Numbered from the stretch's first letter, positions 1-7,778 are shown. The stretch: 13,514 nt of DNA from Gp6-AA40 sp036742665 (GCA_036742665.1 DAINQP010000173.1:1-13514), one strand, 5' to 3'. The notes: a model not told the origin generated them from the sequence alone. Translations and numbers: made by a program.

Positions 1-158
1 GCCCGTGTCAGCAGATTGCGCATTTTGAGACGGACGAGCGTCTGTCCGCCGCGGGCCGTCGGACGTGAGACTTCGACGTCGATGCAGTGATACGGCGCGC
101 CCTCGTGCTCGAAGAACATCTTGCGCTTGATATCGATCGCTTCAATCAGTGCCGCCAT
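1..158 (-). CDS. efp: Elongation factor P family protein, N-terminal part (cut by window edge)
   Basis: Only the first 52 codons are in the window; the gene continues past the left edge. The translation begins MAALIEAIDIKRKMFFEHEG and continues with a stretch ending PTARGGQTLVRLKMRNL. This fits the KOW-like N-terminal domain of EF-P: a short strand, a 'G.PY' turn, then a basic loop and the 'VRLK(M/L)RNL' strand. EF-P binds the ribosome between the P and E sites and relieves stalling at polyproline. The loop tip that is post-translationally modified in many EF-Ps (Lys or Arg) is here most likely Arg36 of PTARGG; no modification enzyme is visible. The start is supported by a GGGAG ribosome-binding site four bases upstream of ATG. 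The gene begins 24 bp after the TonB receptor stop on the same strand, so co-transcription is likely, an unusual place for EF-P. A YeiP-type or other EF-P paralogue is possible, since domains II and III are unseen. Confidence 0.72.
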   Translation of the reverse strand, partial: MAALIEAIDIKRKMFFEHEGAPYHCIDVEVSRPTARGGQTLVRLKMRNLLTR

Positions 159-182
159 GCCACTCCCTGCGGTCGCGCCGCG

Positions 183-2582
183 TCAGAATCCAATCTTAAG
201 AGAGCCCGACACCAGCCGCGGGATCGAATACTGTCCCTGCACCATCGTGCTCTCTTTCGAGATCAAGTAGACGTTGTTGGATACGTTCTCAACGGTGAAC
301 TGCAGCGACACCTGGGGATGGCTCCCACTGGCGCTGGCGTTCCAACCAATCGAGACATTCTGCGTGAAGTGCGCCGGGCAACGCGTGCCGCAGAGCCCTG
401 GGCCGGTCGCGTGCTCGTGCGCTTCGCCGTCGGCGTGTTCGTGGTCGCCCTCCTCATGGTCGCCGGGCGTGCCACTTCCGTACTCGAGCGCGACCGCACT
501 CCAGAGCCGCGTTCGATCGTGCCGATAGGTCAGACCCGACGTGAGCGTATGCGTCTGGTCCATCGGCGCGAGGAAGCGGCCAGTCTCGGTTAAGTGGCCT
601 GCTTCCGTCGTGAACCCGGCGACGATCGGGTTGTAGAACCACACGCGTCCCAGCGCGTAATTCAAATACGCCGAGAGACCGACGTCAGCGATGTGCGGCA
701 CGTCGGCCTTGATTTCCATCCCATACGTCTTGCCCTTGTCGAAGCTGGCATACGTATAGAACCGCGAATCAGGCAAGAGCGTCGTGTGAGGAGGATCGTC
801 GCTCAAACGATAGTAGCTCGTCACACCAACATTCAGTGTGTGGCCGATCGGCTGCGTCACCCCGGCCTCGAACTGGTTCTCCTTGATCGCACGCAGTGGC
901 GGCAACGGCGCGCCGATCTCCGAAACAAGGCTGGTCAGGCCAGCACTGCTGGCCAGCACGTTCTCGATCGGGGGCGGAACATAGAAGCGGTTGTACGACC
1001 CGAACAACACAGTCCCCGATGCCAGCCGATACGCCGCATTGACACGCGGGCTGACATGCGATTCCGAAAACGCCAGGCTGTAGTGGTCGACACGAAGACC
1101 GAGATCGACAGTGAGACTAGGTGTGACCTGCACCTTGTCTTGCACGAACCCGCTGGCCTGCCCGCCAGTCTCCCTGCCACTGAAGATGACTGGGCGAGCC
1201 ATACCAGGCCCGAGATTCGGCCCCCGGAAGTGGACGTGGCTCTCGTTGACCGTGGGCAGGTGCGTGAAGTCGATCCACGGCTGACTCAGGTAATTCAGGT
1301 CCTCATGTGGACGCAGCAGCACGAAATCAACTCCGCCCTTGACGGTGTGCCGTCCGGCGAGGCGCGTCATGTCGCTCTTCACGCCGAACGTCCCGAGTGT
1401 CCGTTCTGCATCCGTCTGTGCGCCGTATGGATCGATGGTGTCCGGAAATTGATGGACACCCGACCACTTCTGGTAGAACGCGGTCCGCATCACGGTTCTC
1501 GGCGAGTGCACGCGTCCCCACGAGAGGATCAGGCTCTGCGACCGTGTGCGCTGCAGGTTCTTGAAGTCGGGTCGCAGCGCCTCGTCGCGCTCCTCCATCG
1601 GAAGCTGGAAGTTCACGCCATCGCCCATCATCACGAGCTTGATGTCGTTGCTATCGTCGAGCCGAAAATCCAATTGTGAGAAGCCGCGGAGGCCCTCGCC
1701 GGTGTCGTGGATCGCTCGCGGCGAGGGGGGGCTCAGGAATCGATCCGATGTGAAGCCGGTCAGGTTGAAATAGTACGCCGTGCGCTCGGCATGGCCACCG
1801 AACTCCAGACCCACGTTATGCCGCTGCGCGGTTCCGACTCCGAGGCTGACCGAGCCACGGTTTCCGATCGTGAACCCTGACTTGGTCACGACGTCAAGGA
1901 TGCCGCCAAACCTGTTGCCGTACTCCGCCGAAAAACCGCCAGTCATCACGTTCATCGACTGGATGTAGTCGACGCCGAGACCGGGAGAGAAGACGCTGTG
2001 GGCATTCTCCCAGAACTGCACGCCGTTGATGAACGGGTTCAGCGCAACCTCGTGGCCGCGAATGTGCACAAAATCGTCGTGACCGCGAATCATCCCTGGT
2101 GCGGCCGTGACGATCGCCTCCGGCAGGTTCGTGCGCTGCGTCTGCGGGATCTCGGCAAGCCTGGCTTCCCCGAGATAGGTTGAGCCCGGAGAGTGGACCG
2201 ACGGGAGCATCGGCGCGGCGACGGTCACCGCCTCCCGCACTGGACGTAGCGTCAGTGCCACCGCGACGTTGTACTCGTCGCGCGGCTTCAGCGAGAGCTG
2301 GTATCGCCGCTCGCTGAAATCAGCGTGGGTGATCGTGAGCACGTAATCCGCTGGCGCCACGCGTGAAAACACAAACTGACCGTCCGCAGTGGTGGTCGCC
2401 TTCATCACCACGGGCAGCCCACCGCCCTGCATTTGAACGATCGCGCCGGGCACGGCGGAGCCATCCGCACTGGCTGTCACAGTGCCGTGAACGGCGGCTT
2501 CTCCCTGCGCCAGCACACGGCTTGCCGTGAGGAGATACACGAGAACGACACAAACACAACGACCGACGCGCCGGACGATCAT
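183..2582 (-). CDS. TonB-dependent outer-membrane receptor with carboxypeptidase-regulatory domain and His-rich segment (receptor 1)
   Basis: A 799-residue outer-membrane receptor. Residues 1-25 form a Sec signal (VLAQ cleavage region). Residues 28-112 look like a carboxypeptidase-regulatory-like Ig fold (HGTVTASADGSAVPGA, then ADGQFVFSRVAPADYVLTI). A TonB-box-like EAVTVAA lies at 117-123 and the plug at about 135-235 (VHIRGHEVALNPFINGV, VMTGGFSAEYGNRFGGILDV). The rest is barrel, ending in Phe as expected for BAM recognition. Residues 707-724, probably an extracellular loop between late strands, hold six His among Asp and Glu, followed by Cys731, Cys735 and His738. This recalls the His-rich loops of zinc receptors such as ZnuD, but the substrate is inferred, not shown. 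The gene just upstream encodes a secreted His/Cys-rich protein, supporting metal uptake. It is shorter than the ~1000-residue Oar-type receptors that carry the same N-terminal domain. A GGGGTG stretch about six bases before ATG can serve as ribosome-binding site. Confidence 0.9.
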   Translation of the reverse strand: MIVRRVGRCVCVVLVYLLTASRVLAQGEAAVHGTVTASADGSAVPGAIVQMQGGGLPVVMKATTTADGQFVFSRVAPADYVLTITHADFSERRYQLSLKPRDEYNVAVALTLRPVREAVTVAAPMLPSVHSPGSTYLGEARLAEIPQTQRTNLPEAIVTAAPGMIRGHDDFVHIRGHEVALNPFINGVQFWENAHSVFSPGLGVDYIQSMNVMTGGFSAEYGNRFGGILDVVTKSGFTIGNRGSVSLGVGTAQRHNVGLEFGGHAERTAYYFNLTGFTSDRFLSPPSPRAIHDTGEGLRGFSQLDFRLDDSNDIKLVMMGDGVNFQLPMEERDEALRPDFKNLQRTRSQSLILSWGRVHSPRTVMRTAFYQKWSGVHQFPDTIDPYGAQTDAERTLGTFGVKSDMTRLAGRHTVKGGVDFVLLRPHEDLNYLSQPWIDFTHLPTVNESHVHFRGPNLGPGMARPVIFSGRETGGQASGFVQDKVQVTPSLTVDLGLRVDHYSLAFSESHVSPRVNAAYRLASGTVLFGSYNRFYVPPPIENVLASSAGLTSLVSEIGAPLPPLRAIKENQFEAGVTQPIGHTLNVGVTSYYRLSDDPPHTTLLPDSRFYTYASFDKGKTYGMEIKADVPHIADVGLSAYLNYALGRVWFYNPIVAGFTTEAGHLTETGRFLAPMDQTHTLTSGLTYRHDRTRLWSAVALEYGSGTPGDHEEGDHEHADGEAHEHATGPGLCGTRCPAHFTQNVSIGWNASASGSHPQVSLQFTVENVSNNVYLISKESTMVQGQYSIPRLVSGSLKIGF

Positions 2583-2639
2583 GACGACACCCCAACTCCC
2601 CGCGGATAAACGTGAGAGCCGCCTGAGGCAGCCCTGCCA

Positions 2640-2662
2640 GCACGTCCAGCAGCAGGACGTGC
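2640..2662 (-). repeat. Inverted repeat / stem-loop between the His-rich protein gene and receptor 1
   Basis: Plus-strand arms GCACGTCC (2640-2647) and GGACGTGC (2655-2662) are perfect reverse complements around a 7-base spacer. In the minus-strand transcript this is an 8-bp, GC-rich hairpin in the only long gap (89 bp) of an otherwise tightly packed gene set. No run of U follows it, so it does not look like an intrinsic terminator. A role in partial attenuation, in protecting the 3' end of the upstream segment, or as a protein-binding dyad is inferred. Confidence 0.55.
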
Positions 2663-2671
2663 GCCTACCAT

Positions 2672-3082
2672 CTAGGCACGAGGAGGTGGAGTGTCGATTT
2701 GCTGAATGTGAGTGAAGGTCGCGTCGTCCGGCAGGACCACGCGCGCGGTGACGAGCTTCGTGTTGAGCACGAACCCGTTGGTCAGGATTCCGGACTCCAG
2801 CGTAAGCGCCGCCAGCGCCGCATCCGACACTGTGCAGCGGCAGCCGATCGCCGCATCGGTCGTCGTCGTCGGCTCGCTATCGTGATGATGATGCTCGTGA
2901 GTAGACGACGGTTCCGCGGCCTGGCCGTCATGATGATGCCGCGGATCGCATTCGTGCCCGCTGCCAAGGTCACTCATCACGCCATGGTCGTGGCACAGCA
3001 CGAACGGCGCGGCGGCAAGTGCCACCATCTGGCAGGTCAGCCAGAGCGCTGCCACCAGCCGGACGTGCGCGCGGATACGCAT
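2672..3082 (-). CDS. Small secreted His/Cys-rich protein, probable periplasmic metal-binding protein
   Basis: A 136-residue protein with a Sec signal (basic MRIRAHVR n-region, hydrophobic core to about residue 25, cleavage near AAA-P). I do not recognise a named family. The mature N-terminal half is crowded with metal ligands: CHDH at 30-33, HECDPRHHH at 43-51, HEHHHH at 62-67 and CRC at 81-83. The C-terminal half (84-136) is an ordinary mixed sequence ending in PPPRA and may be the structured part. Such composition suits binding or buffering Zn, Ni, Co or Cu in the periplasm; the metal cannot be told from sequence. It lies 22 bp after propeller B and 89 bp before receptor 1, whose late barrel also carries a His/Asp/Glu-rich segment, so the two probably act on the same metal. 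GTG at 3085 immediately precedes ATG at 3082; ATG is preferred. The ribosome-binding site is weak and sits next to a hairpin. Confidence 0.75.
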   Translation of the reverse strand: MRIRAHVRLVAALWLTCQMVALAAAPFVLCHDHGVMSDLGSGHECDPRHHHDGQAAEPSSTHEHHHHDSEPTTTTDAAIGCRCTVSDAALAALTLESGILTNGFVLNTKLVTARVVLPDDATFTHIQQIDTPPPRA

Positions 3083-3087
3083 CACTC

Positions 3088-3106
3088 GACAGCGTACATC
3101 GCTGTC
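3088..3106 (-). repeat. Inverted repeat / stem-loop just before the His-rich protein start
   Basis: Plus-strand arms GACAGCG (3088-3094) and CGCTGTC (3100-3106) are perfect complements around the five bases TACAT. The element overlaps the stop codon of propeller B (3105-3107) and ends five bases before the ATG of the His-rich gene (3082) on the minus strand. As RNA it is a 7-bp hairpin next to the start region and could gate translation or couple it to propeller B. As DNA it could be a dyad operator. Both roles are inferred. Confidence 0.45.
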
Positions 3107-4346
3107 AGTTCAAGGTCCAGAGCGCCAAGGTTGAGACATCCTTGACCAGAACGCGGTTGCCAGAATATGCCGCCTGCGTCCAGGTGGCCGCGTCAGCAAC
3201 CTTGTAGCGATGCAGTGGCTCGAAGGCCGTCTTGCTATTCCGTACCACGACCAGCTCGCCATCGTCTTCGAGGCTCAGAAACAGGTCGCCTGACCGTGCG
3301 ATGGCCGCGTGAGCCGCCTGGCGTCCGTCCGAGGTCCAGAGTGTCTTCCCCGTCGCCGCATCGACCGCGAAATACTGGCCAGAGTTGCGATTCGCGAGTC
3401 CGAACAGCACGTCGCCGACGACGACCGCGTCACTCATGCGCAAGGGGATGTCGGCGTTCTCCCAGACGATATCGGTCACCCACTGGTTGGCTCGCTTGGC
3501 GATCGCCAGGGCACGCGTCGGCTCGCCGTTGCCAGACACGATAATGGTGCGGCCGTGCACCACGGGCGTCACCGAGTTGGTCTTGTTGGTGATGACGAAT
3601 GGCCGCTCCCAGAGCAGCATCCCGTTCGACGCATCCACGCCGACGAGCTTTCCTTGCGTGATCGTGATGATCTGGCGCGTGCCTTCGATGTCCACGACGA
3701 CCGGCGATCCGTACCCGGGACCATCGCCCTTCCAGCTCCACTTCTCGTCGCCCGTGTTGATGTCGTACGCGGTAAGCGCCCCCACGTCGTCACCGCCGAC
3801 ATGAAAGATGACGAGTCCGCGGTCCACCACCGGAGAGAACGCATGCGTGGTGTATAGCGGGACCGGCGTCGTGCCCGGCTTCTGCCACAACTGCTTTCCA
3901 CTGTTGGCGTCATACGCCGTGACGATGCCGGTCATGCCAATCGAGAACAGCCGTCCGTTGGCAAAGGCCGGCGTCGATTTCGGTCCGGGTCCATGTGTCG
4001 TAGTGGCACTGTGCATGGTGAAGGGCGCGTTGTGGCCGGTCTGCCAGAGCACCTTGCCGCTGTCCGCATCGAGCGCCGTCATCACCTCGCGGTCACCCTG
4101 CCGCGAGAACTGGTAGATGCGATTGTCAACGACGAGCGGCGTCGCGTAGCCGGAGCCGACCTCCACCTTCCACTTCTGGGTGAGCTTCTCCGGCCACGCT
4201 TTGGGATCGGATGGCGCCGGGGCCGAGCCGTCGCGATTCGGTCCGCGCCACTGGTTCCAATCAGTCGAGGCGCGTTGCGCCTGGACAGGCAGAATGAACG
4301 CCGCAAAGAGTGCAGCCGCGACAAGAGTGCGAATCATCAATCGCAT
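3105..4346 (-). CDS. Secreted PQQ-like beta-propeller protein (propeller B)
   Basis: A 413-residue exported protein: signal peptide at 1-23 (LPVQA-Q), then the family opening STDWNQWRGPNRDG, then propeller blades. Repeat cores of the type A.D..(S/T)GK..W are visible as TALDADSGKVLWQ, TAYDANSGKQLWQ, TAYDINTGDEKWSW, VGVDASNGMLLWE and FAVDAATGKTLWT, with weaker blades towards the end, giving about seven or eight in all. The protein is too short for a classical PQQ alcohol dehydrogenase (roughly 550-700 residues) and shows no heme motif. It is also not a clear BamB, having no lipobox and no bam neighbours. It may be a scaffold, a sugar- or ligand-binding propeller, or an unknown quinoprotein. A GAGGA ribosome-binding site (4354-4358) sits seven bases before ATG. 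It starts 15 bp after propeller A and ends 22 bp before the His-rich gene, so the genes are very likely co-transcribed. Confidence 0.88.
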   Translation of the reverse strand: MRLMIRTLVAAALFAAFILPVQAQRASTDWNQWRGPNRDGSAPAPSDPKAWPEKLTQKWKVEVGSGYATPLVVDNRIYQFSRQGDREVMTALDADSGKVLWQTGHNAPFTMHSATTTHGPGPKSTPAFANGRLFSIGMTGIVTAYDANSGKQLWQKPGTTPVPLYTTHAFSPVVDRGLVIFHVGGDDVGALTAYDINTGDEKWSWKGDGPGYGSPVVVDIEGTRQIITITQGKLVGVDASNGMLLWERPFVITNKTNSVTPVVHGRTIIVSGNGEPTRALAIAKRANQWVTDIVWENADIPLRMSDAVVVGDVLFGLANRNSGQYFAVDAATGKTLWTSDGRQAAHAAIARSGDLFLSLEDDGELVVVRNSKTAFEPLHRYKVADAATWTQAAYSGNRVLVKDVSTLALWTLN

Positions 4347-4361
4347 GCGTGGGTCCTCGGG

Positions 4362-5597
4362 TTAACGCGCGCGGACATCATAGCTGGTGAGCGTACCTTG
4401 ATTACGGATATAGAGGCGGCCGCCGCTTACAACCGGGTGCGCCCAACTGGGCAGACCCTGATCGGCAATGCTGAACCGGCCTTTTTCGCGATAGCCAGCG
4501 GGCGTTGCCTCGACGAGACCGACGACGTTGTTCTCGCTGAGTATGTACAGGTGTCCATCGGCATACGTGACAGCCCCTTTCCCGACGCTGCGATCGCGCC
4601 ACACCATCTTGCCGCTGGCAAACTCGAGGCATGTGAGGATCGAGTCGTTGTAGCCGTAGATGTAGCCGTTGACCAGCACCACGCCGCCGTGGTGGTTCTT
4701 CATGTCACGCGTGAAATAGATTTCCTGGGCGCGGACCTCGTTGCCTGAGGCTCGCAGTCCCAGCAAAGCCCCGCCAGTGCCGTACGACGAGGTGAAGAAC
4801 ACCTTGCCGTCCGAGTACACCGGTGTCGCGATATTGGCCGTGCCGTTGGAGGGCGAACTGTTTCGCCACATCAGCTTCCCGTCGACCGCGCGGACACCCA
4901 CTGCTGCGTCAGCCGTGAAGTTCATGATGGTGCGAACGCCTCCGACGTCGGCGACGATCGGTGATGCGTATCCGGCGCCGTCGCTGAGTTCCTTGCTCAC
5001 CCATATCGTCTTGCCCGACATCTTGTCGAGCGCGACGACGCCCGCGCCGCGGCCACCCGGTGTGACGATGACGTGGTCGCCATCAATGAGCGGAGACTCG
5101 CTCAGTAACCAGTACGGATTCTCGCCTTTGAATTCCTTGAGGATGTTGCGTTGCCAGATGACCGTTCCGTCAGCCGCGCGCAGGCAGGCGAGATCGCCGG
5201 TCTCGCTCAGCGCGTAGACGCGGTCGCCGTCAATGGTCGGCGTGCTGCGCGGACCGGGACCGCGATCGTTCTCGCCAGCCGGACCCAGGATGCGGACCCA
5301 CATCAGCTTGCCGTCGGCACGATTGAGCGTCGAGACAACACTCTGTCGGTTGCGCATGCCCTGCACATAGACGCGATCGCGCTGCACCGCAATCGAGCCA
5401 TAGCCGGCGCCGAGCATCGCGGCCGACCACACGACCGGCGGCCCGGAACGAGGCCACTGCGAGAGCAGCCCCGTCTCCTTCGACAGGCCGTTGCGATCGG
5501 GGCCGCGCCACTGCGGCCAATCGGTCGACGCCGATTGACCCGTGAGCGAGACCGTGCCCACAACGAAGACAGTCGCAGCGAACAGGATCGGTTTCAT
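4362..5597 (-). CDS. Secreted PQQ-like beta-propeller protein (propeller A)
   Basis: A 411-residue exported protein. The signal peptide covers about residues 1-20 (MKPILFAATVFVVGTVSLTG), followed by the family opening STDWPQWRGPDRNGLSKETG and a continuous propeller. Blade signatures include NRADGKLMWVR, RAADGTVIWQR, DKMSGKTIWVSK, RAVDGKLMWRN and EFASGKMVWRD. Strand pairs of the form SPIVADVGGVRTI and TPVYSDGKVFF alternate with them, as in BamB-like and PQQ-repeat folds. It is a clear paralogue of propeller B next door, but diverged, so the duplication is old. The start lies 8 bp after the receptor 2 stop, and the site upstream (CGAGT) is weak, so translational coupling to receptor 2 is likely. 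Its substrate or partner is unknown; placement behind a TonB receptor suggests periplasmic handling of the imported ligand. The propeller-fold assignment is secure, the function is not. Confidence 0.88.
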   Translation of the reverse strand: MKPILFAATVFVVGTVSLTGQSASTDWPQWRGPDRNGLSKETGLLSQWPRSGPPVVWSAAMLGAGYGSIAVQRDRVYVQGMRNRQSVVSTLNRADGKLMWVRILGPAGENDRGPGPRSTPTIDGDRVYALSETGDLACLRAADGTVIWQRNILKEFKGENPYWLLSESPLIDGDHVIVTPGGRGAGVVALDKMSGKTIWVSKELSDGAGYASPIVADVGGVRTIMNFTADAAVGVRAVDGKLMWRNSSPSNGTANIATPVYSDGKVFFTSSYGTGGALLGLRASGNEVRAQEIYFTRDMKNHHGGVVLVNGYIYGYNDSILTCLEFASGKMVWRDRSVGKGAVTYADGHLYILSENNVVGLVEATPAGYREKGRFSIADQGLPSWAHPVVSGGRLYIRNQGTLTSYDVRAR

Positions 5598-5605
5598 ACT
5601 CGAAT

Positions 5606-7735
5606 TCAGAAAGTTACACCCGCATTTACGCCGAACGTCCGCGGCCTGCCCATTTCGCCAATGAATCCTGACGGGGCCAGCGCGCCGTAGGCAAACGCGA
5701 TCGGGATGTAGCGCGTGTCGAACGCGTTACGGACCCACGCTTCCGCAAACAGGTACCGGCCGCGTGCCCCGCCCCTGAAATTGGCCAGCGAGTAGGCGTC
5801 CTGACGCGCCAGGTTCAGATCGTCGTACTCGAACGCGCCGTAGAACACCGCCTCCGCACGTCCGTACAGCGAGATGCCGGACCGCAGGGGATGGGAGAGC
5901 TGCGTACCAAGCGTGACCGTGTACTCCGGAGTGTTGGGGATCGTGTTTCCCGCCACCGGCACGCCGTTCGAAACGGCGTCGTCCGAGAAGCGGGCGCGCG
6001 TGTAGCCGACGCCGCCAAACACGTCCACGCCTGAATGCACACGTGCGTTCAGTTCCACCTCCACGCCGGAGCTCGTCGCGCCGCCGATGTTGGCAATGTA
6101 GAACTGCGCCGGCGAGGTGAAATCAGGGATGTTGAGTTGCAGGTCGTCCCAGTTGATCCGGAAGATGCTGGCGTTGGCCATCACCCGCCTACTCGCCCAT
6201 ATCGTCTTGACGCCGCCTTCGAAATTCCACGCATGCTCTTCGCCGTAGGATTCGCTGCCCACCGGTGACACAGGGTTGAATCCACCCGCCTTGTAGCCGC
6301 GGGTCACGGACACATATGCCGTTTTCTCTGGCTGAATGCGGACCGCCGCCGAGAACTGCGGCGACACGTTCGAGAAGCTCTCATCGGTGACGAGATCTCG
6401 CCGTTGCGCAATCTGCGGTGTGAAGAACGTGCTGAGTGACGCGTCCTTCTGCTCGTTGTCCACGCGCACGCCAGCGGTCAGATCGAAACGGCTGCCAATC
6501 GTCGCCGTGCCCTGTCCATACACGCCGATGCCGAAGTCGTCCAGTTTGGCATCCGGCAGCGTGAGTGCGAGCGGAAAAGTGATAAACGGCGAGAACGTGA
6601 ACGGCGCCAGGGTGTTGACCGCGTTCTGCTCGTAGTTCTGCGTGAAGAGGAAGACACCCGCCTGCCACTTCAGCGCGGTCCCGTCCGAAACACGAATCGA
6701 GGCATTCGGCGCTGACGCCACCCGCACTTCCTGTGTGAACTGGAAGCTCTCCTCGTTGTTGTTGCGTACGATCAGCGGCAGCGGCGAGTAGTCGAGATCG
6801 GTCGCATCTTCCGTCGTCCACTTCAGGAAGCCCGTCGTGGACGAGACACTGAAGCGCATGCTCTCGTGACGGTTGATGATCGTCGTTGCGAAGATATCGC
6901 GGGAGGTGTGACCCTCGAAGTCGTGCATCGCGTGGAACGGATTGGCGCGCAGTCCGCCGAGGTCGCTGAGCCCGTAGTCGCCGTCGCGCGCCCGCTCGCC
7001 GTTGACGATGACGCGGGTCTCCCAGTCGCGGTTCGGTGTCCAGAGCACCTGCCCCTTCGCGGCAAATGCCTCGCGCGAATCAATGTCGTTGCCGGTCAGG
7101 TCGTTCACCGTGAAGCCATCGCGCTGGCCGTACTGGATCGCGGCCGCGACCCCGAGCGTGCCGTCAAGCACCGGCCCTGCGACATTCCCCCGTACGTCGC
7201 GCGACGAGAAGTTGGCGAATGGCACCGACAGGGTGCCCGTCCACCCGGAGAGCGACGGCCGGGCGCTGGTCACGTTGATCAGTCCGCCGATCGCATTGCG
7301 TCCGAACAACGAGCTTTGTGGTCCACGGACGAACTCCACCTGCCCGACGTCGAGCAAATCGATGCTCGAGGTGGTCGCGTTGAGCTGCGGGACCCCGTCG
7401 TAGTACGTGGCCACCGCCGGGTTGGCCGGACTGGCCCCGATGCCACGGAACCGTGGGTTGCTCAACTTGCGGGCCGTGAACTCGGTGAAATTGATGTTCG
7501 GCGCGAACAGATCGCTCACGACGATCGCACCGGCGTTGCGCAGAGTCTGCCCGGTGAACGTCGTCAGGCTGACCGGCAGTTCCTGAGCCTGAGTCGCCTC
7601 TTTCTGCGCGGTGACGATCACAGGAGGCAACTGAAACGTGGCGGCCGGGGTCTGCCCCGTCGCGACGGCCGGTGCGAGCAGCAACATGAATGCGGAAATA
7701 ATGCGGGCGAACCCGTACAACCGACGTATGGTCAT
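5606..7735 (-). CDS. TonB-dependent outer-membrane receptor (receptor 2)
   Basis: A 709-residue TonB-dependent receptor. The signal peptide is residues 1-27 (MTIRRLYGFARII, hydrophobic core, VATG-Q), a TonB box PVIVTAQ lies at 38-44, the plug spans about 50-158 (RFRGIG, YYDGVPQ, VEFVRGPQSSLFGRNAIGGL), then a 22-strand type barrel ending AGVTF with terminal Phe. It lacks the carboxypeptidase-regulatory domain of receptor 1 and belongs to the siderophore/vitamin-type receptors. Similar receptors import iron chelates, cobalamin or small organic compounds, so the substrate is open. An in-frame TTG at 7744 lies three codons upstream, but ATG at 7735 gives a better signal peptide and is chosen. No good Shine-Dalgarno is visible. 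A CATAAT hexamer (minus strand, 7749-7744) lies eight bases before the ATG, so a leaderless transcript is possible. It is the first gene of the minus-strand set. Confidence 0.9.
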   Translation of the reverse strand: MTIRRLYGFARIISAFMLLLAPAVATGQTPAATFQLPPVIVTAQKEATQAQELPVSLTTFTGQTLRNAGAIVVSDLFAPNINFTEFTARKLSNPRFRGIGASPANPAVATYYDGVPQLNATTSSIDLLDVGQVEFVRGPQSSLFGRNAIGGLINVTSARPSLSGWTGTLSVPFANFSSRDVRGNVAGPVLDGTLGVAAAIQYGQRDGFTVNDLTGNDIDSREAFAAKGQVLWTPNRDWETRVIVNGERARDGDYGLSDLGGLRANPFHAMHDFEGHTSRDIFATTIINRHESMRFSVSSTTGFLKWTTEDATDLDYSPLPLIVRNNNEESFQFTQEVRVASAPNASIRVSDGTALKWQAGVFLFTQNYEQNAVNTLAPFTFSPFITFPLALTLPDAKLDDFGIGVYGQGTATIGSRFDLTAGVRVDNEQKDASLSTFFTPQIAQRRDLVTDESFSNVSPQFSAAVRIQPEKTAYVSVTRGYKAGGFNPVSPVGSESYGEEHAWNFEGGVKTIWASRRVMANASIFRINWDDLQLNIPDFTSPAQFYIANIGGATSSGVEVELNARVHSGVDVFGGVGYTRARFSDDAVSNGVPVAGNTIPNTPEYTVTLGTQLSHPLRSGISLYGRAEAVFYGAFEYDDLNLARQDAYSLANFRGGARGRYLFAEAWVRNAFDTRYIPIAFAYGALAPSGFIGEMGRPRTFGVNAGVTF

Positions 7736-7743
7736 GACCGTCA

Positions 7744-7749
7744 ATTATG
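7744..7749 (-). promoter_or_regulatory. Possible -10 element for receptor 2 (leaderless-type spacing)
   Basis: On the minus strand CATAAT matches five of six bases of TATAAT and ends eight bases before the chosen ATG, which would place transcription start at or next to the start codon. No convincing -35 hexamer was found at 15-19 bases upstream. Weak support. Confidence 0.25.
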
Positions 7750-7778
7750 CACGCCGTTCTTGCCGGTCGCGCTAAACT

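Noticed and set aside
411..464. Simple-sequence repeat or CRISPR-like array
   Set aside because: The DNA is the coding sequence of the His/Asp/Glu-rich segment of receptor 1; there are no regular repeat-spacer units here or elsewhere in the window.
594..1679. 361-codon open frame on the plus strand opposite receptor 1
   Set aside because: It is antisense to a well-supported receptor, has Arg/His-rich low-information composition and no domain or signal; long shadow frames are expected at this GC content.
2640..2662. Intrinsic transcription terminator
   Set aside because: The stem is strong, but no U-rich tract follows on the minus strand, and the receptor gene directly downstream appears to belong to the same transcript.
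183..7735. Lanthanide uptake system (receptor plus quinoprotein)
   Set aside because: The idea fits the receptor-propeller pairing, but there is no EF-hand lanmodulin-like protein, no XoxF-type enzyme, and the visible ligand clusters are His/Cys-rich, which favour transition metals.
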